NCBI GenBank assembly: GCA_005884825.1
Contig: VAZT01000306.1
Coordinates: 1 to 13,174, forward strand
Length of the DNA: 13,174 bases
Direction of reading: 5' to 3'
DNA from: Alphaproteobacteria bacterium
Lineage (GTDB): Bacteria; Pseudomonadota; Alphaproteobacteria; ATCC43930; CGMCC-115725
Shown: positions 6,917-13,174 of the stretch, piece by piece
Numbering within the stretch: position 1 is the first letter of the stretch
Layout of the letters: each line of letters begins with the position of its first letter
Translations under genes and position numbers: made by a program
The notes under the pieces: generated by a model
What the model was told of the DNA's origin: nothing
What the model saw: the letters and a program-made list of their open reading frames with translations, nothing else
Databases searched by the model: none

Positions 6917-8209
6917 ATGGTGATCAATGCGCTCAATTGCGGCGCCAATGTCTTCATGGCCGATTTCGAGGACGCCAATACGCCGACCTGGGAGAACCTG
7001 ATCGAAGGCCAGGCAAATCTCAGTGATGCGGTCCGCCGCACGATCACGTTCGACGACCCGCAGACGGCGCGGCATTATGCGCTGAACGATAAGACCGCCG
7101 TGCTGTTCGTGCGGCCGCGGGGCTGGCATCTCCCGGAAAAACACGTGCTCGTCGACGGCGAGCCGATGTCCGGGGCGCTGTTCGACTTCGCGCTGTTCTT
7201 CTTTCACAATGCGAAAGAATTGCTGACGCGCGGCACCCGGCCCTACTTCTACCTGCCGAAGCTGGAGAGCCATCTCGAAGCGCGGCTGTGGAACAGCGTC
7301 TTCCTGCATGCGCAGGCGAGGCTCGGCCTGCCCAAAGGGACGATCCGCGCGACCGTGCTGATCGAAACGATCATGGCCGCCTTCGAGATGGACGAGATCC
7401 TCTGGGAATTGCGCGAGCATTCGGCCGGGCTCAATTGCGGCCGCTGGGATTACATCTTCAGCTTCATCAAGAAATTCGCCGAGGACCCGAATTGTGTGAT
7501 GCCCGATCGCGGGCAGGTCACGATGACCACGCGTTTCCTGCGCAGCTACAGCCTGCTCTTGATCAAGACCTGCCACCGCCGTGAGATCCACGCGATGGGC
7601 GGGATGGCGGCGCAGATCCCGATCCGCGACGACCCCGCGGCAAACGAAGCGGCGATGGAGAAAGTGCGCGCCGACAAGCAGCGCGAGGTCGGCGACGGTC
7701 ACGACGGCACTTGGGTCGCGCATCCGGGCCTTGTGGCGATCGCGAAGGAAATTTTCGACCGCGAAATGCCGCAACCCAACCAGATCGCCCGCAAGCGCGA
7801 GGATGCGCACGTCACCGCATCGGATCTTCTCGCGGTCCCCACAGGCACGATCACCGAAGCCGGGCTCAGGCAGAACCTCAATGTCGGGATCGGCTACATC
7901 GAGGCGTGGCTGCGCGGCATCGGCTGCGTGCCGCTCTACAACCTGATGGAGGACGCCGCGACCGCAGAGATCAGCCGCGCGCAGGTGTGGCAATGGATCC
8001 GACGCGGCGCCCGGCTCGACGACGGCCGTACCATCGACCGGGCGCTGTGCCGCGAGCTCCTCGACGAAGAACTTGTGAAACTGCGGGCGTCAAACCGAGA
8101 TCGCGTTTACGGGAAAGCAGCCGAACTCTTTGCAATGCTGATCGAGGCGCCGGTCTTTCCCGAATTTCTGACCGTTCCAGCTTACGAGATGATCACGGCC
8201 GCGGCATAA
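6917..8209 (+). CDS. aceB: Malate synthase A (5' end disrupted; first in-frame ATG is internal)
   Basis: Condenses glyoxylate with acetyl-CoA to malate, completing the glyoxylate bypass with aceA. From the ATG at 6917 the product is 430 residues and begins at MVINALN, equivalent to about residue 102 of the 533-residue E. coli enzyme. Visible family motifs are VFMADFEDA, the VRPRGWHLPEKHV segment with the catalytic Arg, the signature HSAGLNCGRWDYIFSF, IKTCHRREIHAMGGMAA, GHDGTWVAHPGL, and MEDAATAEIS with the catalytic Asp. The C-terminus is complete. Another 68 codons upstream in the same frame (6713-6916) clearly belong to the gene but have no start codon, and there is no ribosome site before 6917. 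If translated from 6917 the protein lacks its N-terminal domain. Options are a non-canonical start, a frameshifted fusion with AceA, a recently inactivated gene or a sequence error. Confidence 0.88.
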   Translation: MVINALNCGANVFMADFEDANTPTWENLIEGQANLSDAVRRTITFDDPQTARHYALNDKTAVLFVRPRGWHLPEKHVLVDGEPMSGALFDFALFFFHNAKELLTRGTRPYFYLPKLESHLEARLWNSVFLHAQARLGLPKGTIRATVLIETIMAAFEMDEILWELREHSAGLNCGRWDYIFSFIKKFAEDPNCVMPDRGQVTMTTRFLRSYSLLLIKTCHRREIHAMGGMAAQIPIRDDPAANEAAMEKVRADKQREVGDGHDGTWVAHPGLVAIAKEIFDREMPQPNQIARKREDAHVTASDLLAVPTGTITEAGLRQNLNVGIGYIEAWLRGIGCVPLYNLMEDAATAEISRAQVWQWIRRGARLDDGRTIDRALCRELLDEELVKLRASNRDRVYGKAAELFAMLIEAPVFPEFLTVPAYEMITAAA

Positions 8210-8260
8210 CGCTTCGAGAGCACTACCCCGCCGCCGCTCGAGATCGGTCACTCACCATCA

Positions 8261-8289
8261 TTGACCCGGCGGACCCCGTCAGCAATGTA
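8261..8289 (+). promoter_or_regulatory. Weak promoter-like element before the selenoprotein operon
   Basis: TTGACC at 8261-8266 is a good -35-like hexamer in the 112-nt gap after aceB; the candidate -10 (around 8283-8289, AATGTAT) is poor. If used, transcription would begin near or after the ATG at 8289, favouring the ATG at 8322 as the translation start. The rest of this gap shows no clear terminator. Confidence 0.2.
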
Positions 8290-8321
8290 TGGGGCCAGTG
8301 CGGATCGATTATCGAGGCGAG

Positions 8322-9512
8322 ATGGCGCGATTGACCGATCTTCCTCCGGCGGTGGCAAAGCGCTACGCCGAGCTCGAATGCCCGAGTTTCGCGACAACGC
8401 CTTGGGCGGACGGGCCGCCTTTGGCGGAGCGGCGCGTCGCGATCGTGTCCTCCGCCGGGCTCGTCGTCAGAGGCGAAAAGCCGTTCCGCGGACGCGACGC
8501 CGATTACCGGGTGATCCCGTCCGAGACCCGGCCCGATCAGCTGATGTTGAGCCACATCTCGATCAACCTCGACCGCAGCGGCTTCCAGGAAGACTGGAAT
8601 GTCGTGTTCCCGCTCGACCGGCTGCGTGAGCTCGCCGCGGAGCGAGTGATCGGATCGGTGGCGGCGACCCATTATTCCTTTATGGGCGCGACCGATCCAT
8701 TGCAGATGGAAGGCTACGCCTGCGAAGTCGCGTCTCGCCTGAAGGACGACGGGGTCGACGCGGTTCTGCTCTCTCCCGTTTGACCGCTCTGCACGCGCGC
8801 CGTGAGCGCGCTGGGGCATTATCTCGAGGAAGAGGGCATCCCGACCGTGGCGATCAGCCTCATTCGCCCGCAAACCGAAAAGACCAAACCACCGCGCGCG
8901 CTGTGGGTTCCATTCGAGCTGGGCCGGCCGTTCGGCCCGCCAAGTGACGCGGCGTTCCAGAAGCGCGTGATACTCGCGGCATTGCGCCTGCTCGAACGCG
9001 AGCGCGGTCCCGTGGTCATCGAGGATTTCCCCGAAGACGATCCGCGGGAACGGCCCGACCCCGAATGGCGACCGCCGTTCGCCAAGCCCGATCTCGATGG
9101 CGCCTCGGCAGCGCGGCTCGCCGCTGCGCTGGAGGACGAGAGCGAGCGGGTCGAAGGCGCATATCGACGCGCTGCCAAAAAGCGGGAGCGAACGATCGTC
9201 GGGCTCAGCGGGCTGTCGGTCGGCGAGGCAGGCCGTTACATGGCCGGCTGGCTGCGCGGGCAAACTCCGGAGAGCCCCAACGCAGAAATGTCCGCACCGC
9301 TGGCCCTGCGTTTTGCTGTCGACGATCTGAAGGCGGCCTATATCGAGGCCGCTCTTTCCGGCTCCGCCAAGCCGTCGAGCAAGCAGCTCGGCGATTGGTT
9401 GTGGAACGACACCGCGGCCGGCGCGGCGATCTTCGCGTTGCGCAGCATGTGCCTGACGAGCGACGACGAGCGCCTCAAGGCAATAGCAACCGCATCGTCG
9501 GATCAATTTTGA
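8322..9512 (+). CDS. GrdB-like selenoprotein (glycine/sarcosine/betaine reductase selenoprotein B family) with in-frame UGA
   Basis: A 396-residue protein if the TGA at 8781-8783 is read as selenocysteine. The part before it (family-like openings LTDLPP and FATTPW, then RRVAIVSSAGL, YRVIPSE, NVVFPLDRLRELA, HYSFMGATDP, DGVDAVLLSPV) and the part after it (CTRAVSALGHYLEEEGIPTV, RPPRALWVPF-like segment, FPLGRP-like FELGRPFG) are in the same frame and together make one family member. The Sec (residue 154) opens a U-P-L-C redox motif with Cys157. GrdB/PrdB-type proteins do Sec/thiol chemistry on small amines or amino acids; aerobic relatives of this branch have no assigned reaction. A C-terminal alpha-rich region of about 120 residues (AGRYMAGWLRG, KQLGDWLWNDTAAGAAI) follows. 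ATG 8322 has GAGGCGAG just upstream; an ATG at 8289 lacks this. It heads the phnDEC operon. Confidence 0.85.
8781..8783 (+). other. Recoded UGA: selenocysteine codon
   Basis: This TGA sits between two halves of one protein family in one frame, at the first position of a CxxC-like redox motif (U-P-L-C). A stem-loop follows at a bacterial-SECIS distance. These three facts together favour recoding over termination. selA, selB, selC and selD are not in the window, so the genome's ability to insert Sec cannot be confirmed here. Confidence 0.82.
8791..8813 (+). promoter_or_regulatory. Bacterial SECIS-like hairpin
   Basis: GCGCGC at 8795-8800 pairs with GCGCGC at 8806-8811 around a five-base loop CGTGA. 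The stem can be extended by A8793-T8812 and C8792-G8813 if C8794 is bulged. The loop lies 18-22 nt after the UGA, close to the position in E. coli fdhF, and contains a G-U step like those recognised by SelB. Because the region is GC-rich and coding, chance pairing is possible. Confidence 0.6.
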
Positions 9513-10345
9513 CGCTCGCCTTCGTGTCGCTCGCCAATCGAACGGTGCAGGCGGCCGACACGCTCCACTTCGCGGTCGGGCCGCTGCAACCGACGCCGGG
9601 CGAAACCAAGAAAGCCTTCGACCCCTTCTTCAAGCACCTCGCCCAGCAGCTCGGCGTCGCGTATTCGCTGGAAGCAACGACCGACTGGGCCGGCATAGCC
9701 GTGGCATTGACCAGCGGGCAGGTCGACGTCGCGTGGATGGGACCCTGGGGCTATGTGATCGCACACAATCAGGGTGCCGGCGACGCAATCGCCACGGCAA
9801 AATACGACGGCAAGCCGATTTACCACGCGATCGTCATCGCCCGGCCGGACCTCCAGATCAACAAATGGCCCGACGACGGCAAGGGGCTGCGCATCTCCTT
9901 CGCCGATGTAGGTTCGACCTCCGGGTGGCTCATCCCGACGTTCTGGTTCAAGTCCCGCGGCCTCGATCCAAAGAGCTACTTCCAATATCACGAGGGCGCG
10001 ACGCACGCGGCCAACGAGATCGCGGTGGCCAATGGACAAACCGATCTCGCGACCGATTTCGATCGAAACCGCACGGCAATGATCGAGAACGGCGCGATCT
10101 CGCCGCAAGCGACCAAGATTGTCTGGACCTCGGATGACCTGCCAAACGATGCGATCGCAGTGCGCGCCGGGCTCGATCCGGCCCTGGCAAAAAAGGTGCA
10201 GGACATAGTGACAGCCATCACGGACGAGCAGGCTCAAACCATCTTGCCCAAGCACTATACCGGCTTTATCGCGTCGAGCCACGCCAACTACAAGCTGATC
10301 GAGGACGCCGGCATTGCCGTCGGAGCTCTCAAAAGCCAGAAATGA
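9449..10345 (+). CDS. phnD: PhnD-type phosphonate/phosphite ABC transporter substrate-binding protein
   Basis: Periplasmic binding protein delivering a small anion (phosphonate, phosphite or similar) to the PhnE/PhnC importer. The mature part begins near ADTLHFAVG and has the family pattern: GPLQPTPGETKKAFDPFF, a TSGQVDVAWMGPWGYV segment, FADVGSTSGWLIPTF (the Ser/Thr-rich anion-binding helix start) and ATDFDRNRTAMIE. A Sec signal peptide is visible (IVGSILTLAFVSLA, cleavage near VQA-AD). The start is uncertain. GTG at 9449 gives an Arg-rich n-region and a 64-nt overlap with the selenoprotein gene; TTG at 9509 overlaps its stop as TTGA but would leave almost no n-region. No ATG is available in a suitable place. 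Its stop overlaps the phnE start (ATGA). The ligand cannot be named from sequence alone. Confidence 0.88.
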   Translation: MPDERRRAPQGNSNRIVGSILTLAFVSLANRTVQAADTLHFAVGPLQPTPGETKKAFDPFFKHLAQQLGVAYSLEATTDWAGIAVALTSGQVDVAWMGPWGYVIAHNQGAGDAIATAKYDGKPIYHAIVIARPDLQINKWPDDGKGLRISFADVGSTSGWLIPTFWFKSRGLDPKSYFQYHEGATHAANEIAVANGQTDLATDFDRNRTAMIENGAISPQATKIVWTSDDLPNDAIAVRAGLDPALAKKVQDIVTAITDEQAQTILPKHYTGFIASSHANYKLIEDAGIAVGALKSQK

Positions 10346-11154
10346 GAACGGGTGACGCTGGCGTCTTTTATCCGGATCCGGCGCGGTCCTGGATAGCGGT
10401 AGCGCCGGTTCGCTTTGTCGCGACGCTGCTGCTTGTGCTGCTGGTCTACGGTTTCTCTATCTATTTTGTCGATTTCGATCTCGGCCGGCTGTGGAGCGGG
10501 CTGCCGAAGCTGGCGCATTGGGCCGCCAAAGCGTGGCCGCCCGACGCGCGCGAGCTCGGCGTCCTGATCGAGCGAGCTATTGAGACAGTGGCGATGGCGG
10601 TGGTCGGCACGACGATCGGCGTCATCATCGCGGCACCGTGCTGCATCCTCGCGGCACGGAACATCACACCGAGCCGTCTTCTCTACACGCCGATGCGTTG
10701 GTTTCTCAACACCCTTCGCGGGATCGATTCCTTTATTTTCGCCTTGCTGTTTGTCGCGGCCGTCGGGTTGGGACCCTTTGCCGGGGTGCTCGGCATCGGC
10801 CTCCATTCTGCCGGCACGATCGCCAAGCTGTGGTCGGAAGCGATCGAGGCTGTCGAGCCCGGTCCACTCGAGGCGGCGGCCCTGACCGGCGCCAACCGCC
10901 TCAAGGTCATCAGCTACGCGTTGCTCCCGGACATTCTGCCCAATTTGACGTCGATCACGCTCTATGTCTGGGAGTTCAATGTCCGCTCGTCGACCGTGCT
11001 CGGGGTCGTCGGCGCCGGCGGGATCGGGCAGGAGTTGAAGAACAGCGTGGACCTGTTGGATTTCGCGCGGCTATTCACGATCATCCTGATCATCCTGGCT
11101 ATGGTGACCGCGATCGACCAATTCAGCGCCTGGCTACGGCGGCGGCTGGTGTGA
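10342..11154 (+). CDS. phnE: PhnE-type ABC transporter permease
   Basis: Inner-membrane channel subunit of the PhnDEC importer. The 270-residue protein has about six hydrophobic segments: near 23-45, 80-105, 128-152, a weaker one near 150-165, 200-228 and 243-260. The binding-protein-dependent permease EAA loop is clear at 177-200 (EAAALTGANRLKVI, ending LLPDILP), the contact point for the PhnC ATPase. RSSTVLGVVGAGGIG near 215-229 is characteristic of PhnE-type permeases. The ATG overlaps the phnD stop in an ATGA, and the stop overlaps the phnC start in a GTGA, so the three subunits are translationally coupled. There is a single permease gene, implying a homodimer. Nothing looks broken. Confidence 0.92.
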   Translation: MRTGDAGVFYPDPARSWIAVAPVRFVATLLLVLLVYGFSIYFVDFDLGRLWSGLPKLAHWAAKAWPPDARELGVLIERAIETVAMAVVGTTIGVIIAAPCCILAARNITPSRLLYTPMRWFLNTLRGIDSFIFALLFVAAVGLGPFAGVLGIGLHSAGTIAKLWSEAIEAVEPGPLEAAALTGANRLKVISYALLPDILPNLTSITLYVWEFNVRSSTVLGVVGAGGIGQELKNSVDLLDFARLFTIILIILAMVTAIDQFSAWLRRRLV

Positions 11155-11909
11155 CCGCGCTCTCCGCTGCCGATCCGGCAATACGCATCGTCGGGCTGAG
11201 CAAGCGGTTCGGCGACCGTATCGTCCTCGACGATGTCTCCTTCGAGGTGGCAGCGGGCGAGGTCGTCGCGATACTCGGTGCCAGCGGCGCCGGCAAGACC
11301 ACACTGTTTCGATGCGTCACGCGTCTCGCGCAATCCGACGGCGGCCAGATCTTTCTGGGCGAGCATGCCATCCGGAACCTCGGCGGCCGCCAGCTGTCGA
11401 TCGCGCGCGGCGAAATTGGTCTGATCTTCCAGCAGTTCAATCTGATCCGGCGATTGAGCGCACTGGACAACGTCTTGGTCGGCCGCCTCGGTGAAGTGCC
11501 GACCTGGCGCGTGATGCTGCGCCGTTTCCCGCAGCGGGACCGGCAACTGGCGCTCGCCGCGCTCGATCGGGTCGGCATGCTGCCCTATGCATTGCAGCGC
11601 GCCGACATCTTGTCTGGCGGTCAGCAGCAGCGCGTGGCAATCGCTCGGGCGCTGGCGCAGCAGAGCCGATTTGTGCTTGCCGACGAGCCGGTCGCCAGCC
11701 TCGATCCGCAATCGGCGAAGAGCATCCTGTCGATTTTGCGCGACATTGCGCGTGAGCGCATGATCGCCGTGCTCGTCAGCCTGCATCAGGTCGAGTTCGC
11801 GATCCAATTTGCCGATCGCGTGATCGGTCTGCGCGCCGGCCGGATGATCGCCGACCGGCCGGCCGCCGCGTTTGCCGAAGCCGATCATCGCATGATCTTC
11901 GCGACGTAA
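11151..11909 (+). CDS. phnC: PhnC-type ABC transporter ATP-binding protein
   Basis: Cytoplasmic ATPase energising the PhnDE importer. The 252-residue product contains Walker A GASGAGKT at 43-50, the Q-loop FQQFNL near 93-98, the ABC signature LSGGQQQR at 154-161, Walker B FVLADEP at 174-180 with catalytic Glu179, the D-loop SLDP and the H-loop His212 in LVSLHQ. The FNLIRRLSALDNVLVGRLG segment after the Q-loop is typical of phosphonate importers. I chose the GTG at 11151, which overlaps the phnE stop by four bases; the frame is open far upstream, but that part is antisense-like or off-frame sequence inside phnE. Gene order is D-E-C rather than the commoner C-D-E, with the ATPase last. Confidence 0.94.
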   Translation: MTALSAADPAIRIVGLSKRFGDRIVLDDVSFEVAAGEVVAILGASGAGKTTLFRCVTRLAQSDGGQIFLGEHAIRNLGGRQLSIARGEIGLIFQQFNLIRRLSALDNVLVGRLGEVPTWRVMLRRFPQRDRQLALAALDRVGMLPYALQRADILSGGQQQRVAIARALAQQSRFVLADEPVASLDPQSAKSILSILRDIARERMIAVLVSLHQVEFAIQFADRVIGLRAGRMIADRPAAAFAEADHRMIFAT

Positions 11910-11930
11910 CGCGTCGGGAAAGGGTTTGCC

Positions 11931-12629
11931 ATGACGCTTCGGGCCCTGGTCTTCGACGCCTACGGCACGCTCTACGATGTTCAATCCGTGCTGGCGAAGG
12001 CCGAGGCCTTGTGTCCGGGGAAAGGCGAGGTGATCACGCAGATCTGGCGGTTGAAGCAATTGGAATACACCTGGCTGCGCAGCTTGATGCTGGAATATGA
12101 GGACTTCTGGGAGGTGACCGGCGCTGCGCTCGACTTTGCATTGCGGGCGGCCGGGGTCGAGCCCACGGACGCGATCCGCGAACCGCTGATGGATAATTAT
12201 CTCCATCTCGATCCTTACCCCGAAGCCCAAGCGGCGCTCGCCGCGCTCGCGGCACACAAGCTCGCCATCCTGTCGAACGGCAGCCCGAGAATGCTCGAGG
12301 AACTCCTCCGAAATTCCAGGCTCGACCGATGGATCGAGACCGCCATCAGCGTCGACGGCGCCCGTGCATATAAGCCGCACCCGTCCTGTTATGCCCTCGT
12401 AGAGCCGGCGCTCGGCGTTCAGAAAGAGGAAGTGCTGTTCGTCTCGTCAAACAGCTTCGACGCAGTCGGCGCAAAGGCCTTCGGTTTCGAGGTCGCCTGG
12501 ATCCGCCGCGGGAGCGGAGACGCTCTGGCCACGATGTTTGGCATGGTGCGCGGACGCGCCGAAGAACTCGGCCACGCTCCCGATCACACAATCTCGGCAT
12601 TGACCGATTTGCCGAAGCTGCTGCCTTAA
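11931..12629 (+). CDS. Type II haloacid dehalogenase (L-2-haloacid dehalogenase-like, HAD superfamily)
   Basis: Predicted to hydrolyse L-2-haloacids to D-2-hydroxyacids through an aspartyl-ester intermediate. The 232-residue protein matches the L-DEX/DhlB family along its length. Nucleophile Asp9 is in FDAYGTLYDV, the halide-binding Arg40 in WRLKQLEYTWLRSLM, Ser115/Asn116 in LSNGSP, Lys148 in YKPHP, Tyr154, and SSNSFD at 172-177 supplies Ser, Asn and Asp. The catalytic residues known from Pseudomonas YL L-DEX are all present, mostly shifted by three positions. Phe176 replaces the YL Trp179, as in Xanthobacter DhlB. AAGGG lies upstream of the ATG, 21 nt after phnC, so cotranscription with the importer is likely. 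Activity on haloacids is inferred; a relaxed phosphatase or other C-X hydrolase role cannot be excluded. Confidence 0.92.
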   Translation: MTLRALVFDAYGTLYDVQSVLAKAEALCPGKGEVITQIWRLKQLEYTWLRSLMLEYEDFWEVTGAALDFALRAAGVEPTDAIREPLMDNYLHLDPYPEAQAALAALAAHKLAILSNGSPRMLEELLRNSRLDRWIETAISVDGARAYKPHPSCYALVEPALGVQKEEVLFVSSNSFDAVGAKAFGFEVAWIRRGSGDALATMFGMVRGRAEELGHAPDHTISALTDLPKLLP

Positions 12630-13163
12630 CACGATGCGTCCACAGACCGCCTTGTTGCGCCGAATGAGGATTGCGAGCACCACCAGACCCGTGGCTAAAG
12701 CAGAAATGCTCGACGGTTCAACGACCGCTGCCGGCTGGCCTGCAGGAACCTGCATGCTGTCCGGCCCATTCGTATCAACTGAGTATGGAGAATTCGCCAG
12801 GCTGTCCACCTCCTTCCAGTCAAATAAGAACGGAGGAACTGACGGGCGGCCCAATTCATTCCAGTCAAATGAGGACGGAAGAACCGGCGGGCTGCCCAGT
12901 TCACCCCAATCGAGGTAGGACGGAGGTATTGGCAAGCCCCCGATCTCAGTCGGATCAGACGAGGACAGGGAAGCCCAAGGGCTGCCGGTTTCACCCGCGA
13001 CATTTGGGGCCAGGGTGCTTGCCAAATTAGTGCCGTCTTTCGAAGCAACTGCCGCAAACCCCATTCCTTTTGCGACGAGGCCGCCAACCCCTGCAGCGGT
13101 GAGTCCGCTAACGATGCATACCATTGCTGGAAAAGGCACCGGCCGGATGGGATGCGCGATCAT
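12447..13163 (-). CDS. Putative secreted tandem-repeat protein with PEP-CTERM-like tail (possibly run-on or partial)
   Basis: I do not recognise this 238-residue protein. It starts with a hydrophobic Gly/Ala-rich segment (about 12-40) that could be a signal peptide. Five tandem 15-residue repeats follow at 58-132, with a consensus around ELGSPPVLPSSFDWN, then a short Gly/Pro linker. VEPSSISALATGLVVLAILI with RRNK closes the core at 148-171, closely resembling a PEP-CTERM sorting signal (normally VPEPSS, hydrophobic stretch, Arg-rich end). PEP-CTERM proteins normally stop there; this ORF continues about 67 residues, mostly antisense to the conserved dehalogenase gene, suggesting a lost stop. 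The region is lower in GC than its neighbours. The frame stays open upstream of 13163 to the window edge, so the true start may lie outside. Other frames here are also open, so coding status is moderate. Confidence 0.45.
   Translation of the reverse strand: MIAHPIRPVPFPAMVCIVSGLTAAGVGGLVAKGMGFAAVASKDGTNLASTLAPNVAGETGSPWASLSSSDPTEIGGLPIPPSYLDWGELGSPPVLPSSFDWNELGRPSVPPFLFDWKEVDSLANSPYSVDTNGPDSMQVPAGQPAAVVEPSSISALATGLVVLAILIRRNKAVCGRIVLRQQLRQIGQCRDCVIGSVAEFFGASAHHAKHRGQSVSAPAADPGDLETEGLCADCVEAV
12769..12993 (-). repeat. Five tandem 45-bp units
   Basis: Units at 12769-12813, 12814-12858, 12859-12903, 12904-12948 and 12949-12993 are each exactly 45 bp. The second and third are most alike (both start TTCCAGTCAAAT); the outer ones are more diverged. 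On the minus strand they encode 15-residue repeats beginning Glu-(Leu/Ile/Thr/Val)-(Gly/Asp), the inner ones ending Phe/Leu-Asp-Trp. The unit length is a multiple of three, which preserves the reading frame. Confidence 0.75.
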
Positions 13164-13174
13164 ATGGTGTGCAC

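Noticed and set aside
6455..7993. A 512-codon minus-strand open frame, and another at 6094-7047, opposite aceA/aceB
   Set aside because: Composition is Arg/Gly/His-rich without domains, and the plus strand carries clear isocitrate lyase and malate synthase motifs.
8210..8260. Possible terminator after aceB
   Set aside because: CTCGAG and GC-rich pieces are present, but I could find no stable stem followed by a T-run.
8223..9506. A 427-codon open frame on the minus strand opposite the selenoprotein gene
   Set aside because: No family motifs; it mirrors the codon bias of a GC-rich gene on the other strand. The plus-strand protein has recognisable family sequence throughout.
8802..9512. The second half of the selenoprotein as an independent gene starting at GTG 8802
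   Set aside because: The GTG lies in the loop of the SECIS-like hairpin, has no ribosome site, and the protein would lack the conserved first half that precedes it in the same frame.
10638..11150. Upstream in-frame extension of phnC inside phnE
   Set aside because: The extension has no ABC-ATPase similarity, and the GTGA overlap at 11151 is a normal coupled start; phnE is coding there in another frame.
10962..12380. A 472-codon minus-strand open frame opposite phnE, phnC and the dehalogenase
   Set aside because: It crosses three well-supported genes and shows no motif; an antisense shadow.
12634..13030. Plus-strand frames across the 45-bp repeats (12634-12918 and 12671-13030)
   Set aside because: Because the repeat length is a multiple of three, several frames stay open. 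Only the minus-strand frame combines a signal-like N-terminus with a PEP-CTERM-like end.

Overview
This is a high-GC, gene-dense bacterial segment. Its gene types suggest an alphaproteobacterium, probably Hyphomicrobiales of the Xanthobacteraceae/Bradyrhizobiaceae kind. The pointers are an ScfR-type regulator divergent from isocitrate lyase, a Tat-exported beta-carbonic anhydrase, a DhlB-like haloacid dehalogenase and a PhnDEC transporter. This placement is inference from gene content; no rRNA, tRNA or mobile element is visible.

Left block (113-5302, minus strand). Read from right to left: an ScfR-family regulator (short-chain fatty acyl-CoA responsive), an acyl-CoA-dehydrogenase-fold flavin monooxygenase, NADH pyrophosphatase NudC, a short-chain dehydrogenase and a periplasmic beta-carbonic anhydrase. 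Gaps are 51 nt or less, so this looks like one transcription unit. Bases 1-112 hold nothing I can recognise.

Centre (5303-8209). A divergent control region with TTTACAA-type direct repeats separates the regulator from the glyoxylate-bypass pair aceA (isocitrate lyase) and aceB (malate synthase A). The aceA-aceB junction is abnormal. The usual aceA stop is absent, the reading frame runs into aceB, and aceB has no usable start codon until about 100 codons into the protein. Either a deletion has fused the two genes out of frame or the sequence carries an error there.

Right block (8322-12629, plus strand). A compact operon starts with a GrdB-like selenoprotein whose selenocysteine is encoded by an in-frame UGA at 8781-8783 (U-P-L-C motif), followed immediately by a SECIS-like hairpin. 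Conventional gene calling would split this gene into two false ORFs. Next come phnD, phnE and phnC for a phosphonate-type ABC importer, with overlapping phnD/phnE and phnE/phnC junctions, then a type II haloacid dehalogenase. The linkage of a Sec-containing thiol-redox protein to a small-anion importer and a dehalogenase is the most interesting part of the window: it may be a small-molecule uptake and processing module of unknown substrate.

Right edge (12630-13174). On the minus strand there is a lower-GC ORF with an N-terminal hydrophobic segment, at least five tandem 15-residue repeats and a degenerate PEP-CTERM-like C-terminal sorting signal. It then runs on antisense into the dehalogenase gene.
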